Source: Mesonia mobilis DSM 19841
GTDB lineage: Bacteria; Bacteroidota; Bacteroidia; Flavobacteriales; Flavobacteriaceae
Direction: 5' to 3'
Assembly (NCBI RefSeq): GCF_000423405.1
Contig: NZ_KE384013.1
Coordinates: 307,705 to 371,704 of the forward strand
Length of the DNA: 64,000 bases
In this document: in pieces, positions 24,189 through 32,678 of the stretch
How positions within the stretch are numbered: position 1 is the stretch's first letter
Layout: each line of letters opens with the position of its first letter
Made by a program: the position numbers and the translations under genes
The notes under the pieces: model-generated
What the model was told of the DNA's origin: nothing
Seen by the model: only the letters and a program-made list of their open reading frames with translations
Databases searched by the model: none

Positions 24189-25052
24189 ATGGAAGATCTT
24201 ATTATTGCACTTATTGGCATTCTTTTTTTTCTTGGGATGTTTGCGATTATCATTGTAAAATCAATCTCTCTATTCGATGTGCTTTATTTGCATTTCTTTA
24301 AAAAGCCCATTTATATTCATTTTTATTTTAAGCTGAAAAAGCTAAACTATCAAGACGAGCGATTTATTAAAGACCGTTTCCCTTTTTACAATCGTTTAAA
24401 ACCGAAACAACAAAAGTTTTTTCAGCATCGGGTTATCATTTTTATGAACGATAAGTCTTTTGAAGCACGTGAAGGTTTTCATATGAATAATGAAGTAAAG
24501 CTTTATATTTCTGCCACGGCGGTAATGCTAACCTTCGGGATGCGCGATTTTCTATTACCGGCGGTTCATAAAATTTTGGTTTACCCAGATGTTTATCATT
24601 CTACTATCAATGATGCCTACCATAAAGGAGAATTTAATCCTAGAATGAGGGCTTTAGTTTTCTCTTGGAAACATTTTTTAGAGGGTTTTGCCAGCGACCG
24701 CGATAATATCAATTTAGCTGTTCATGAGTGGGTACACGTGATTCAATTCAACAGTAAAAAAGAACACGATATTAGCGCCAGTATTTTTGATGATACTTCT
24801 AAAGAACTGGTAAAGCTTTTACTTTACGATAATATTAGGCAGCGCTTAGAAGATACAAAGTATTTTCGAGAATATGCGTTTACAAATGAGTTTGAATTTG
24901 TAGCGGTTCTTGTAGAATATTTTATTGAAAGCCCGATCGAGTTCAGGCAGAAATTTCCTGAGTTTTATGCGAAAGTGAAAAAAATGCTGAATTATAATTT
25001 TGCCGGATACAAAAAAAGCAGTATGAAAATATACTGCTTTAATTTTATTTGA
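24189..25052 (+). CDS. MtfA/M90-type zinc-dependent peptidase, membrane-anchored
   Basis: The 287-residue protein has one N-terminal membrane helix (about 3-25) and a soluble domain with the zinc motif HEWVH near residue 180 (NLAVHEWVHVIQF) and a downstream acidic ligand region TNEFEFVAVLVEYFIE, as in MtfA. It lacks the E. coli regulatory context. I choose ATG 24189 (MEDLIIALIG); the frame extends to 24117, but a near-consensus TATCTTCG box lies in between. The last dozen codons run through a terminator hairpin, so the original stop may have been earlier. Confidence 0.85.
   Translation: MEDLIIALIGILFFLGMFAIIIVKSISLFDVLYLHFFKKPIYIHFYFKLKKLNYQDERFIKDRFPFYNRLKPKQQKFFQHRVIIFMNDKSFEAREGFHMNNEVKLYISATAVMLTFGMRDFLLPAVHKILVYPDVYHSTINDAYHKGEFNPRMRALVFSWKHFLEGFASDRDNINLAVHEWVHVIQFNSKKEHDISASIFDDTSKELVKLLLYDNIRQRLEDTKYFREYAFTNEFEFVAVLVEYFIESPIEFRQKFPEFYAKVKKMLNYNFAGYKKSSMKIYCFNFI
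25015..25050 (+). terminator. Terminator hairpin lying inside the peptidase coding end
   Basis: The perfect 10-bp stem AAAGCAGTAT/ATACTGCTTT is followed by AATTTTATTT. It overlaps the final codons of the preceding gene, whose stop is at 25050-25052. Confidence 0.75.
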
Positions 25053-25065
25053 GAAGTTTTAACAA

Positions 25066-25464
25066 CTAGCTTATTGCTTTCTTAGCTGCGCTTGCTACTT
25101 GGTGATCGTTCTCTACAGAACTACCAGATACTCCTATCGCTCCAATCACTTCCCCATCATGTTCAATAGTTACTCCACCGGGGAAAGTTATAAGACCGTT
25201 GTTTGAATGCTCTATACTAAAAAAAGATTTTCCTGGCTGAGAAAGTTTTCCTATTTCTCCAGTATCCATATCGAAATAACGAGAAGTTTTAGCTTTTTTA
25301 ATTGCAATATCTATAGACCCTAACCAAGCGCCTTCCATTCTATTAAATGCCATTAGGTTTGCACCTGCATCAACTACGGCAATGTTCATTTTTAAATTAA
25401 GTTCTTTAGATTTTTTAATCCCAGCTTCTACAGCTTTTTGTGCTTGTTCTAAGGTAAGTTTCAT
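25066..25464 (-). CDS. GlcG/HbpS-family heme-binding-like protein
   Basis: The 132-residue protein is a single GlcG/HbpS domain: [52 protein letters not shown], and the C-terminal [20 protein letters not shown]. No signal peptide is seen, so it is cytoplasmic here. Members bind heme or cobalamin-like ligands or occur with glycolate and diol operons; none of these is nearby. I start at ATG 25464; the longer frame to 25530 has an unlikely Ile/Lys/Asn-rich extension. Confidence 0.85.
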   Translation of the reverse strand: MKLTLEQAQKAVEAGIKKSKELNLKMNIAVVDAGANLMAFNRMEGAWLGSIDIAIKKAKTSRYFDMDTGEIGKLSQPGKSFFSIEHSNNGLITFPGGVTIEHDGEVIGAIGVSGSSVENDHQVASAAKKAIS

Positions 25465-25540
25465 ATCTATTTTTTTATTTTTCTGAATATAATAAATATT
25501 TAACTTGATAAAGAACTTATTAATAAGCATTTAACGTTTT

Positions 25541-25637
25541 TGCGCTAGGGATAGTAGCGGCATCCTTTTTATGCTTTTTAAAAGCATAAAAAGATATAGC
25601 GAATAGCCCGACCCAAATTTATTTGGGTAGCGTCCTA
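25541..25637 (+). repeat. Structured repeat family A, copy 3
   Basis: It runs from TGCGCTAGGGATAGTAGCGG and CATCC through TTTTTATGCTTTT/AAAAGCATAAAAA and GATATAGCGAATAGCCCG to ACCCAAATTTATTTGGGT and AGCGTCCTA. The terminal hairpin is ACCCAAA/TTTGGGT. Read in the sense of the minus-strand NYN gene (stop at 25642), it starts 4 nt after the stop codon. Confidence 0.85.
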
Positions 25638-25641
25638 AATC

Positions 25642-26382
25642 TTATTCTTTATTTTTTACGTAAATAAGCTTATGTCTACCTTTTTGGTTATCTCTAGATT
25701 CAATCTCAAATTGGTTGATGGAGTTAATCATAGGGGTAAGCTTTTGAAACCCGTAATTACGACTATCAAAATTAGGTTGCTTTTTTTGAAGTAAACTTCC
25801 TACATCGCCTAAAAATGCCCAGCCATCTTCATCGGCCACATCAGAAATTGTAGAGGCAATAAGTTTTATAACTTTTGGAGTGATCTTATCGACATCGTCT
25901 TTCTTTTCATCTTTTGTTTTAGAAGAGCTTTTGCTTTCAACTTCTTTGTCTTGGTTCTTTAAAATTTCAAGATAGATGAATTTATCACAAGCAACGATAA
26001 AAGGTTCTGGGGTTTTCTTTTCACCAATACCAATTACATTTTTACCGGCTTCTCGAAGTCTTGTTGCAAGTTTAGTAAAATCACTATCGCTAGAAACCAA
26101 GCAAAAACCATCTACTTTATTAGAATATAAAATATCCATGGCGTCGATGATCATGGCAGAGTCGGTGGCGTTTTTACCTTGCGTATAAGCGTATTGCTGA
26201 ATAGGATTTACCGCATTTTCAAGCAAAACGTTTTTCCATTTATTAAGATGAGGTTTGGTCCAATCTCCGTAAATACGTTTAATAGTAGGGTTACCATACT
26301 TGGCAATTTCCTGTAACATTTCGGTAATGTAAGCCGATGGAATGTTGTCGCCATCAATTAAAACTGCCAATTTATTTTCCAT
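25642..26382 (-). CDS. NYN-domain (LabA/PIN-like) protein with C-terminal OST-HTH/LOTUS domain
   Basis: The 246-residue protein has an N-terminal NYN ribonuclease-like domain with conserved acidic residues in LAVLIDGDNIPSAY (residues 5-18), NATDSAMIIDAMDIL (about 91-105) and LVSSDSDFTKLATRLREAG (about 115-133). A Lys/Ser-rich linker leads to a LOTUS/OST-HTH domain (about 171-243). The combination is widespread in bacteria and resembles eukaryotic MARF1-type RNA regulators. RNA cleavage is expected but unproven. It starts 8 nt after ypdA and ends before a family A repeat. Confidence 0.9.
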   Translation of the reverse strand: MENKLAVLIDGDNIPSAYITEMLQEIAKYGNPTIKRIYGDWTKPHLNKWKNVLLENAVNPIQQYAYTQGKNATDSAMIIDAMDILYSNKVDGFCLVSSDSDFTKLATRLREAGKNVIGIGEKKTPEPFIVACDKFIYLEILKNQDKEVESKSSSKTKDEKKDDVDKITPKVIKLIASTISDVADEDGWAFLGDVGSLLQKKQPNFDSRNYGFQKLTPMINSINQFEIESRDNQKGRHKLIYVKNKE

Positions 26383-26390
26383 AGTTTTTA

Positions 26391-27377
26391 TTAATTACAA
26401 GAGATGTTTTCCATAATCATCTTGGCGTGAATACGAGAGTTTTCAATAAACCACTTATGGGTTTCTAAGCCACCGCAAATTACTCCGGCTAGGTAAACTC
26501 CTTTTAAATTTGTTTCCATCGTTTGTGAATCGTATTGCGGTATTTTTTTCTCTTTATCTTGAAGCTGAATGCCTACTTCTTCTAAGAATTTAAAATTAGG
26601 GCGATAGCCGGTTAAAGCTAATACAAAGTCGTTTTTTAAAGTTTTTTTGAGTCCGTTTTCATCTTCAATATCAACTTCATGTTCACGAATTTCTTTTATT
26701 GTTGAATTAAAATAGGCCTTTATGCTACCTTCTTCAATACGATTTACAATATCGGGTCTAACCCAATATTTAACTCGCTCACCAATACCTTCACCACGAA
26801 CAACCATGGTAACTCGGCCGCCTTTACGATAAACTTCTAAAGCCGCATCGACAGAAGAATTACTGGCGCCAACCACAATCACATCTTGATTAGAATAATA
26901 ATGCGGGTCGTTGTAATAATGATTAACTTTAGGTAAATCTTCTCCCTTCACATTCATATGATTCGGGATGTCGTAAAAACCGGTGGCGATTACCACATTT
27001 TTAGCTGTGTAATCACTTTTACTCGTATGTATATGATAGCTGTTCTCTTCTTTTTTAACTGAATTTACTTTTTCAAATAAATGAATATCAAGCTTCTTAG
27101 AGGTTGCAATTCTTCTATAGTATTCTAGAGCTTCAGCCTTGCTTGGCTTTGCGTTTTTACTAATAAAAGGAATTTGATCGATCTCTAATTTTTCTGAAGA
27201 AGAGAAAAAAGTCATATTCGTTGGGTAATGGTATAAAGAGTTTACCAACGGACCTTTTTCTATAACTACATAAGAAAGATTTCTTTTTTGCGCTTCAATA
27301 GCACAGGCAATACCAATTGGGCCACCACCAATTATAATAACATCTAACAAATCTTCTTGTTGATTATGAGTTAGCAA
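26391..27377 (-). CDS. ypdA: YpdA-family putative bacillithiol disulfide reductase
   Basis: The 328-residue flavoprotein has VIIIGGGPIGIACAIEAQKR (FAD site), a second Rossmann motif VIVVGASNSSVDAALEVYRK, and FALTGYRPNFKFLEEVG, as in YpdA. The family reduces bacillithiol disulfide with NADPH, and a bacillithiol system is known in many Bacteroidota. No ATG exists near the N-terminus: the frame opens at TTG 27377, which overlaps rpe by 14 nt, with a second TTG at 27350. So the start is non-ATG either way. Confidence 0.85.
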   Translation of the reverse strand: MLTHNQQEDLLDVIIIGGGPIGIACAIEAQKRNLSYVVIEKGPLVNSLYHYPTNMTFFSSSEKLEIDQIPFISKNAKPSKAEALEYYRRIATSKKLDIHLFEKVNSVKKEENSYHIHTSKSDYTAKNVVIATGFYDIPNHMNVKGEDLPKVNHYYNDPHYYSNQDVIVVGASNSSVDAALEVYRKGGRVTMVVRGEGIGERVKYWVRPDIVNRIEEGSIKAYFNSTIKEIREHEVDIEDENGLKKTLKNDFVLALTGYRPNFKFLEEVGIQLQDKEKKIPQYDSQTMETNLKGVYLAGVICGGLETHKWFIENSRIHAKMIMENISCN

Positions 27378-28023
27378 TTTCTTTTAATTTTTTGACAATT
27401 TCTTTAGGGTCTTTAGATTTAAAAACAAAGCTACCTGCAACCAATACATCTGCACCAGCATCTATTAACTTTTTAGCATTGTCACTATTTACACCGCCGT
27501 CAATTTCGATTTGTGTTTTAGCTTGATTGTCTACAATAATCTCTTTTAATTGTTGAGTTTTCTTGTAGGTGTTCTCGATAAAACTTTGTCCGCCAAAACC
27601 AGGATTCACGCTCATGATACATACCAAATCGATATCGTTAATTACATCTTCTAATAAACTTACATTGGTATGAGGGTTAATAGCTACTCCGGCTCTCATT
27701 CCTTCAGCTTTAATAGCTTGTAACGTACGGTGTAAGTGTGTGCAAGCTTCAAAATGAACGGTTAGAATATCGGCACCTAAATCTGAAAAGGTTTTAATAT
27801 AACGATCTGGGTCTACAATCATTAAATGTACATCGATCACTTTGCCGGCGTGACGGTTAATGGCTTCGAGTACCGGCATCCCGAAAGAAATGTTAGGTAC
27901 AAAAACACCATCCATAATATCGATATGAAACCAGTCTGCATCGCTTTCGTTTATCATCTCGATATCACGTTGAAGGTTTGCAAAATCTGCAGCTAAGATA
28001 GAAGGGGCAATTAATTTTTCCAT
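27364..28023 (-). CDS. rpe: Ribulose-phosphate 3-epimerase
   Basis: The 219-residue TIM barrel interconverts ribulose 5-phosphate and xylulose 5-phosphate. Visible motifs: APSILAADFANL (residues 6-17), the metal site HIDIMDGVFVPNISFG (about 33-48), VHLMIVDPDRYI, SVNPGFGGQSFI (about 140-151) and the phosphate-binding IEIDGGVNSDNAKKLIDAGAD region. Length is typical. It leads an rpe-ypdA-NYN operon with a TAnnTTTG box upstream. ypdA overlaps its end. Confidence 0.95.
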   Translation of the reverse strand: MEKLIAPSILAADFANLQRDIEMINESDADWFHIDIMDGVFVPNISFGMPVLEAINRHAGKVIDVHLMIVDPDRYIKTFSDLGADILTVHFEACTHLHRTLQAIKAEGMRAGVAINPHTNVSLLEDVINDIDLVCIMSVNPGFGGQSFIENTYKKTQQLKEIIVDNQAKTQIEIDGGVNSDNAKKLIDAGADVLVAGSFVFKSKDPKEIVKKLKEIANS

Positions 28024-28043
28024 TTTTCTTTTTAGTTGAATTA

Positions 28044-28051
28044 CAAAAATA
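28044..28051 (-). promoter_or_regulatory. TAnnTTTG promoter box of rpe
   Basis: TATTTTTG on the minus strand, 20 nt upstream of the rpe ATG (28023). It lies just downstream of the decayed BLUF gene, so rpe transcription does not depend on that gene. Confidence 0.55.
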
Positions 28052-28074
28052 CTAAGAAATAATGGATTATGGTC

Positions 28075-28484
28075 TTATTGACATTTTAGAAAAAGTTTTA
28101 ATACTTCTTGGGCGGTATCTCGAGGTTTATCGTCTAGAGATTTGAGTTGATCGAACATTCTTTTCAAATTATCGAATTGGTATTTTTCTTCTTCAGAGAT
28201 ATAATCACAAAGAAATCCATCAAATGAGGGAGTTGTTATTTTTTTTCTTCAAAGATCTTGATGATGCTTTTATGACGATCGTCTTTTTTTATTTTTTGCC
28301 ATAGGTTATTCACTTTTGCAGTTTCACCTTCAATTACCTGAAAAAAATTTCCGTATGAAAATAAAAGTAAGCCTTTTATGTTTAGGAGTTAGTACTCTTC
28401 TTCAAGGGCCATTAGTAACTCTTTAATTTCTTTTTCTGTAAAGTATAAGTTAGAGTTACTAACATAACATATGGCTAATCTCAT
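28075..28484 (-). pseudogene. Decayed single-domain BLUF blue-light sensor
   Basis: ATG 28484 opens MRLAICYVSNSNLYFTEKEI and then KELLMALEEEY, followed by an in-frame TAA (28389-28391). The same frame goes on as LLNIKGLLLFSYGNFFQVIE, then GETAKVNNLWQKIKKDDRHK and SIIKIFEEK, where an A8 run (28239-28246 on the plus strand) shifts the frame to TTPSFDGFLCDYISEEEKYQ and a helical tail ending at TAA 28075. BLUF hallmarks are the N-terminal CYVS tyrosine, the glutamine in FFQVIEG and KDDRHKSI. Intact homologues of about 140 residues bind FAD and sense blue light. At least two lesions make it inactive. Confidence 0.8.
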
Positions 28485-28557
28485 AAATAAATACTGTTAA
28501 CTTCGTTACGTAAGATATATATAAATAATTGCATAGGTGTTATTAGAAGTTGTGAAA

Positions 28558-28589
28558 ATAAAAAAACCCCGGTAATCAGCCGGGGTTTC
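28558..28589 (-). terminator. Terminator of rpoD
   Basis: On the minus strand AACCCCGG/CCGGGGTT forms a GC-rich 8-bp stem with loop CTGATTA, followed by TTTTTTT. It is about 65 nt downstream of the rpoD stop. Confidence 0.9.
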
Positions 28590-28652
28590 ATTCATCAATC
28601 AAAAAACGAACAGTTATGAAATTACTGTTTGTTATGGTAAAGTTACGAATTT

Positions 28653-29516
28653 TTAACCTAAATAGGTTTTTAAAATCTTACTTCTAGAAGTATGTTTTAA
28701 TCTTCGTATAGCTTTTTCTTTAATTTGTCTAACTCTTTCACGTGTTAAATCGAAAGTTTCACCAATTTCTTCTAAGGTCATTGGGTGTTGATTACCTAGA
28801 CCAAAATATAAGCGAATTACATCTGCCTCTCTTGGAGTTAGCGTTTCTAAAGAACGTTCAATCTCTGTTTTTAAAGAATCGTGTAATAGTTCTTTATCTG
28901 GGTTTGGAGATTCTCCTGAACGTAATACGTCATATAAATTAGAATCTTCACCTTCAATTAAAGGAGCATCCATCGATACGTGGCGACCAGAGTTTTTCAT
29001 AGACTCTTTCACGTCGTTAATGGTCATGTCTAACTCTTTGGCAATCTCTTCTGCACTAGGAGGTCTTTCGTTAGATTGCTCTAAAAATGCATAGGTTTTA
29101 TTAATTTTATTAATAGAACCAATTTTGTTAAGCGGTAAACGTACAATTCTAGATTGTTCTGCTAATGCCTGAAGAATAGATTGTCTAATCCACCAAACGG
29201 CATAAGAGATAAATTTGAAACCCCTAGTTTCATCAAAACGTTTTGCTGCTTTAATAAGCCCTAAGTTACCTTCGTTAATAAGATCTGGTAATGTTAAGCC
29301 TTGGTTTTGGTATTGTTTTGCAACCGATACTACGAAACGTAAGTTAGCTTGAGTTAATTTTTCTAAAGCTCTGTTATCACCGGCTTTAATACGTTGTGCT
29401 AATTCTACTTCTTCGTCTGCAGTAATTAAATCTACCTTACCAATTTCTTGTAAATACTTGTCTAGCGAAGCGGTTTCTCTGTTAGTTACCTGCTTCGTAA
29501 TTTTAAGTTGTCTCAT
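28653..29516 (-). CDS. rpoD: Primary sigma factor of Bacteroidota type (RpoD/SigA)
   Basis: The 287-residue sigma-70 factor lacks the long region 1.1 of proteobacterial RpoD. Region 1.2 is [14 protein letters not shown]; region 2 is [20 protein letters not shown] to [18 protein letters not shown]; region 3 follows from about 125; region 4 has [20 protein letters not shown] (about 248-267). This is the group 1 housekeeping sigma of Bacteroidota, which recognises the TTTG/TAnnTTTG promoters seen throughout this window. It is monocistronic, with its own terminator. Confidence 0.95.
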   Translation of the reverse strand: MRQLKITKQVTNRETASLDKYLQEIGKVDLITADEEVELAQRIKAGDNRALEKLTQANLRFVVSVAKQYQNQGLTLPDLINEGNLGLIKAAKRFDETRGFKFISYAVWWIRQSILQALAEQSRIVRLPLNKIGSINKINKTYAFLEQSNERPPSAEEIAKELDMTINDVKESMKNSGRHVSMDAPLIEGEDSNLYDVLRSGESPNPDKELLHDSLKTEIERSLETLTPREADVIRLYFGLGNQHPMTLEEIGETFDLTRERVRQIKEKAIRRLKHTSRSKILKTYLG

Positions 29517-29687
29517 TTACGATCTCTAGATTATGTTTAAGAGTGTTATATTTAGTTATACGTAAGTTCTTCAAAAAAGGTTACAAAAACTTTAAAAAAA
29601 CTTGCGTTTAATTTTAACTCCCAACTTGTCGCAAAAAATTGACGAGGTTTACAATTTGGTTTATTTCTTTTATGAATATCAATAAAA

Positions 29688-29720
29688 AAAAGCCTGCTTT
29701 TAAAAAAAGCAGGCTTTTTG
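29688..29720 (-). terminator. Terminator of the proCBA operon
   Basis: AAAAGCCTGCTTTT and AAAAGCAGGCTTTTT form a long stem. On the minus strand it starts about 24 nt after the proA stop and ends in a T-run. Confidence 0.9.
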
Positions 29721-29743
29721 AAAACTTATTATAGTTTTATTTT

Positions 29744-30943
29744 TTACACTCTTACGTGACCGTCACCGTAAACATAGTATTTATTAGTTACTAACTGTTT
29801 AAGACCTAACGGACCTCTGTGATGTAACTTATCGGTACTTATGGCTAACTCTGCGCCAACTCCCATTTGACCACCATCGGTAAATCGGGTAGAAGCGTTA
29901 TGGTAAACCGCTGCACTATCGATTTGCTCCATAAATTTAGCGGCTTTGTCTTTATCTTCTGTAATAATACAAGCAGAGTGACCACCAGAATACTGATTAA
30001 TTTTTTCGATAACACCGTCAATACCATCAGCTTCGGCAAGTACAATTTTTAATGCTAAAAATTCTTCGTACCATGTATCTTCACTTGGTATTTTTTCTTC
30101 ATTAGAAAGTGTAGCGCTAACTTTTTCATCTACAAGAATCTTTACATTTGCTTCTTTTAAAACAGTCTGAAGCTCTTTAAGTTTAGATTCGTATGCTGGG
30201 ATATTCTTATCGATAAATACTTTATCTAATGCATTACATCCTGAAATTTTATCTGTTTTCGCATTAAAAATAACTTTTACTGCTTTTTCCCAATCGGCAT
30301 CTTCTGCTACATATAAAAAGTTATTCCCACGACCACTTACCAATACGGCACATTTAGCGTGATCTTTTACAAACTGAATTAAACGCTCACCACCTCTTGG
30401 TACGATCAAGTCTAATTGTACCGGTGGATTTTGTAAAAACTCCTGTGTTTCTGTTCTGTTGGTGTGCATTAGCTCGATCCAGTCTTTAGCTAGACCGTTT
30501 TCTTCTAAAGCTTCGTGCCAACATTTTTCAAGAATGATATTACTGTTTTTTGCTTCTTTACCGCCTTTTAAAAAGATTTTATTATTGGCTTTAAAAGCTA
30601 ATACAGCAGCTTCAATGGTTACATCTGGTCGAGATTCATAAATAATCATGATCGTACCAAACGGTGCGGTTTTATTGATAATTTTTAAACCGCTATCTAA
30701 AGTTCTGTCAGAAATTTCTTTACCGACAGGATCGTCTTGTTCTTTTACTTCTTTAATCGCCTGTATCATTCCATCAACCTTAGCTTCATTTACCACTAAT
30801 CGGTCGTAAAGTGCTTGGTCGTCTTTGTTAAAAGCGTCAAGATCTTTTTTGTTTTCAGCGATAATGTTAGAACGTTCTCGATCGATAATTTTCATCATCG
30901 AGTCTAAAACTTTATCTTTTATTGTTGAATCTAATAATTGCAT
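29744..30943 (-). CDS. proA: Gamma-glutamyl phosphate reductase
   Basis: The 399-residue aldehyde dehydrogenase-fold enzyme reduces glutamyl 5-phosphate to the semialdehyde with NADPH in proline synthesis. The N-terminal part has APFGTIMIIYESRPDVTIEA (about 93-112), LKGGKEAKNSN, and the catalytic cysteine in DKISGCNALDKVFID (about 232-246); the C-terminal STRFTDGGQMGVGAELAIST is diagnostic. It is the last gene of proC-proB-proA, 28 nt after proB. Confidence 0.95.
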   Translation of the reverse strand: MQLLDSTIKDKVLDSMMKIIDRERSNIIAENKKDLDAFNKDDQALYDRLVVNEAKVDGMIQAIKEVKEQDDPVGKEISDRTLDSGLKIINKTAPFGTIMIIYESRPDVTIEAAVLAFKANNKIFLKGGKEAKNSNIILEKCWHEALEENGLAKDWIELMHTNRTETQEFLQNPPVQLDLIVPRGGERLIQFVKDHAKCAVLVSGRGNNFLYVAEDADWEKAVKVIFNAKTDKISGCNALDKVFIDKNIPAYESKLKELQTVLKEANVKILVDEKVSATLSNEEKIPSEDTWYEEFLALKIVLAEADGIDGVIEKINQYSGGHSACIITEDKDKAAKFMEQIDSAAVYHNASTRFTDGGQMGVGAELAISTDKLHHRGPLGLKQLVTNKYYVYGDGHVRV

Positions 30944-30971
30944 GTTTCGTTTTTTAGTTGTTAAAATTTAC

Positions 30972-31748
30972 TTAGTTGGTAAACTTTGTTCCTACATTTT
31001 TTCCGTCAATAATATCTAAAATCACATTGTGTCGTTTACCATTTGCGATGTAGGTAGGTATATCTTTATTTGCGGTTCCTTTGGCAATTTTTAATTTAGA
31101 ACCCATTCCGCCACGGCCTTCGCCTTCACCTTTGTCTGAAGTTTGAACGTATTTTTCAACATTCTCATCTACTTTTACTTCATTCAGTTTTTCTGAATTT
31201 TCATCTTCCGGGTGACCGGTGTAAAATCCTTCGATATCGGTAAGAATAATTAGCTTATCGGCATTAATCAATTCGGCTACTAAACTTGCTAATTCATCAT
31301 TATCAGAAAACATAGACATGGTTAATGATACGGCATCATCTTCATTAGCGATCGGGATAATCCCTTCGGCTAATAAACCTTCGTAACAGTTAATCATGTT
31401 TTCTCTGTGCTTACCAGGATCGAAGTCTCTTTTGGTGGCTAGAACTTGAGCGCAACGCATACCGTAATCGTGAAAAATGCTGTAATAGTGTCGCATCATT
31501 CTTGGTTGTCCTACGGCAGAAAAGACTTGTCTTCTAATCGATTTGTCTTGTATTTTACATTCGCCAAGTATTTCTTGTCCTGCTATAGAAGAACCAGAAG
31601 AAACTAGAACGGTCATAATATCACGTTCGTATAATTCTGCAATTTGTCTTACTAGCTCTTTTAATACAGGGCCTAAAATTCGGTTGTCTTTGTTGGTCAT
31701 TACATTGGTTCCAACTTTAATTACAACTCTTTTTGTATCCTCGTCCAT
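30972..31748 (-). CDS. proB: Glutamate 5-kinase, short form without PUA domain
   Basis: The 258-residue amino-acid kinase phosphorylates glutamate. Motifs: VVIKVGTNVMTNKDNRILGP (about 8-27), TVLVSSGSSIAGQEI (about 45-59), IPIANEDDAVS, LIILTDIEGFYTGHPEDE and GEGRGGMGSKLKIAKG. The C-terminal PUA domain found in E. coli ProB is absent, giving about 258 instead of 367 residues, as in other short bacterial forms. It lies 22 nt after proC. Confidence 0.95.
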   Translation of the reverse strand: MDEDTKRVVIKVGTNVMTNKDNRILGPVLKELVRQIAELYERDIMTVLVSSGSSIAGQEILGECKIQDKSIRRQVFSAVGQPRMMRHYYSIFHDYGMRCAQVLATKRDFDPGKHRENMINCYEGLLAEGIIPIANEDDAVSLTMSMFSDNDELASLVAELINADKLIILTDIEGFYTGHPEDENSEKLNEVKVDENVEKYVQTSDKGEGEGRGGMGSKLKIAKGTANKDIPTYIANGKRHNVILDIIDGKNVGTKFTN

Positions 31749-31770
31749 AATTGGTTTATAATGAATAAAA

Positions 31771-32574
31771 TTATTTTTCTCCTAATTCGATTGCTCTATT
31801 AAAAGCTGCATAGGCTGCCTCTTTTATAAGGTCTTTCACGTTATTATCGTCCATAGAGTCTAACGCAGCTCTTGTGGTACCTCCTTTAGATGCAACTCTG
31901 TTCATCCAAGTTTGTGGCGATAAATCATTTTTGTTGAAAAGCTCTACGGCTCCTTCAAAAGTATTGCTTACTAAAACTTTAGAATCGTGTTCAGAGAATC
32001 CCATTTTTTTAGCAGCTTCGAGCATAGAATTCATAAAGTAGAAAACATATGCAGGTCCGCTACCTGAGATTCCTGTTGAAGCATCAATAAATTTTTGGGT
32101 ATCTACGTGTATCGATTCTCCTGTGGTATCTAATAAATTTCTAATGGCTAATAATTCTACTCTAGAAACTTTATCAGACTCGGTATAAGAAGTAACTCCT
32201 TTACCAACTTGTGCCGGTAAGTTAGGCATTGTTCTCACTACTTTTTCTGCGCCTAAACGCTCTTGGATTGATTCGATAGTCACACCAGCCATTAATGAGA
32301 TGAAGATTTGATTTTGATTAATCATTGGCTTCATCTTTTCGAATAAATCATCACTGTGATAAGGTTTCACAGCAATAAAAACTAAGTCTGCTTTAGGAAG
32401 GCAGTCTTCTAATTTATCGTAAACATCGAAATGCGAAACTTCTTTTAAAGCAATTATTTTTTCTGGATCAGTATCGAATATCTGAAGGTTTTTTTCTCCC
32501 AGAAGTGATGATTTCACCATTCCTTCTGCGTAAGTTAACCCCATATTTCCTGCTCCAATTACTAATACTTTCAT
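31771..32574 (-). CDS. proC: Pyrroline-5-carboxylate reductase
   Basis: The 267-residue enzyme makes proline from pyrroline-5-carboxylate. The N-terminal NADPH site is VLVIGAGNMGLTYAEGMV (residues 3-20), with VFIAVKPYHSDDL, VVRTMPNLPAQVGKGVTSYT and the C-terminal signature ISGSGPAYVFYFMNSMLEAA. It is first in the proC-proB-proA operon, so the complete glutamate-to-proline route is here. The 246-nt upstream region holds an inverted repeat that may be regulatory. Confidence 0.95.
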   Translation of the reverse strand: MKVLVIGAGNMGLTYAEGMVKSSLLGEKNLQIFDTDPEKIIALKEVSHFDVYDKLEDCLPKADLVFIAVKPYHSDDLFEKMKPMINQNQIFISLMAGVTIESIQERLGAEKVVRTMPNLPAQVGKGVTSYTESDKVSRVELLAIRNLLDTTGESIHVDTQKFIDASTGISGSGPAYVFYFMNSMLEAAKKMGFSEHDSKVLVSNTFEGAVELFNKNDLSPQTWMNRVASKGGTTRAALDSMDDNNVKDLIKEAAYAAFNRAIELGEK

Positions 32575-32678
32575 TTTTATTTATTTCTTGGTTTAGTATT
32601 TATTTGCTTTATAATGTGCAAGGATTATGCAGAGATGCTTAAAAATCTACTAAATTCACAGCCCTCCGCAAATTAGTA

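Noticed and set aside
2445-26000. CRISPR or phage attachment interpretation of the repeats
   Set aside because: The repeats are scattered singly or in inverted pairs, without regular spacers, integrase or cas genes.
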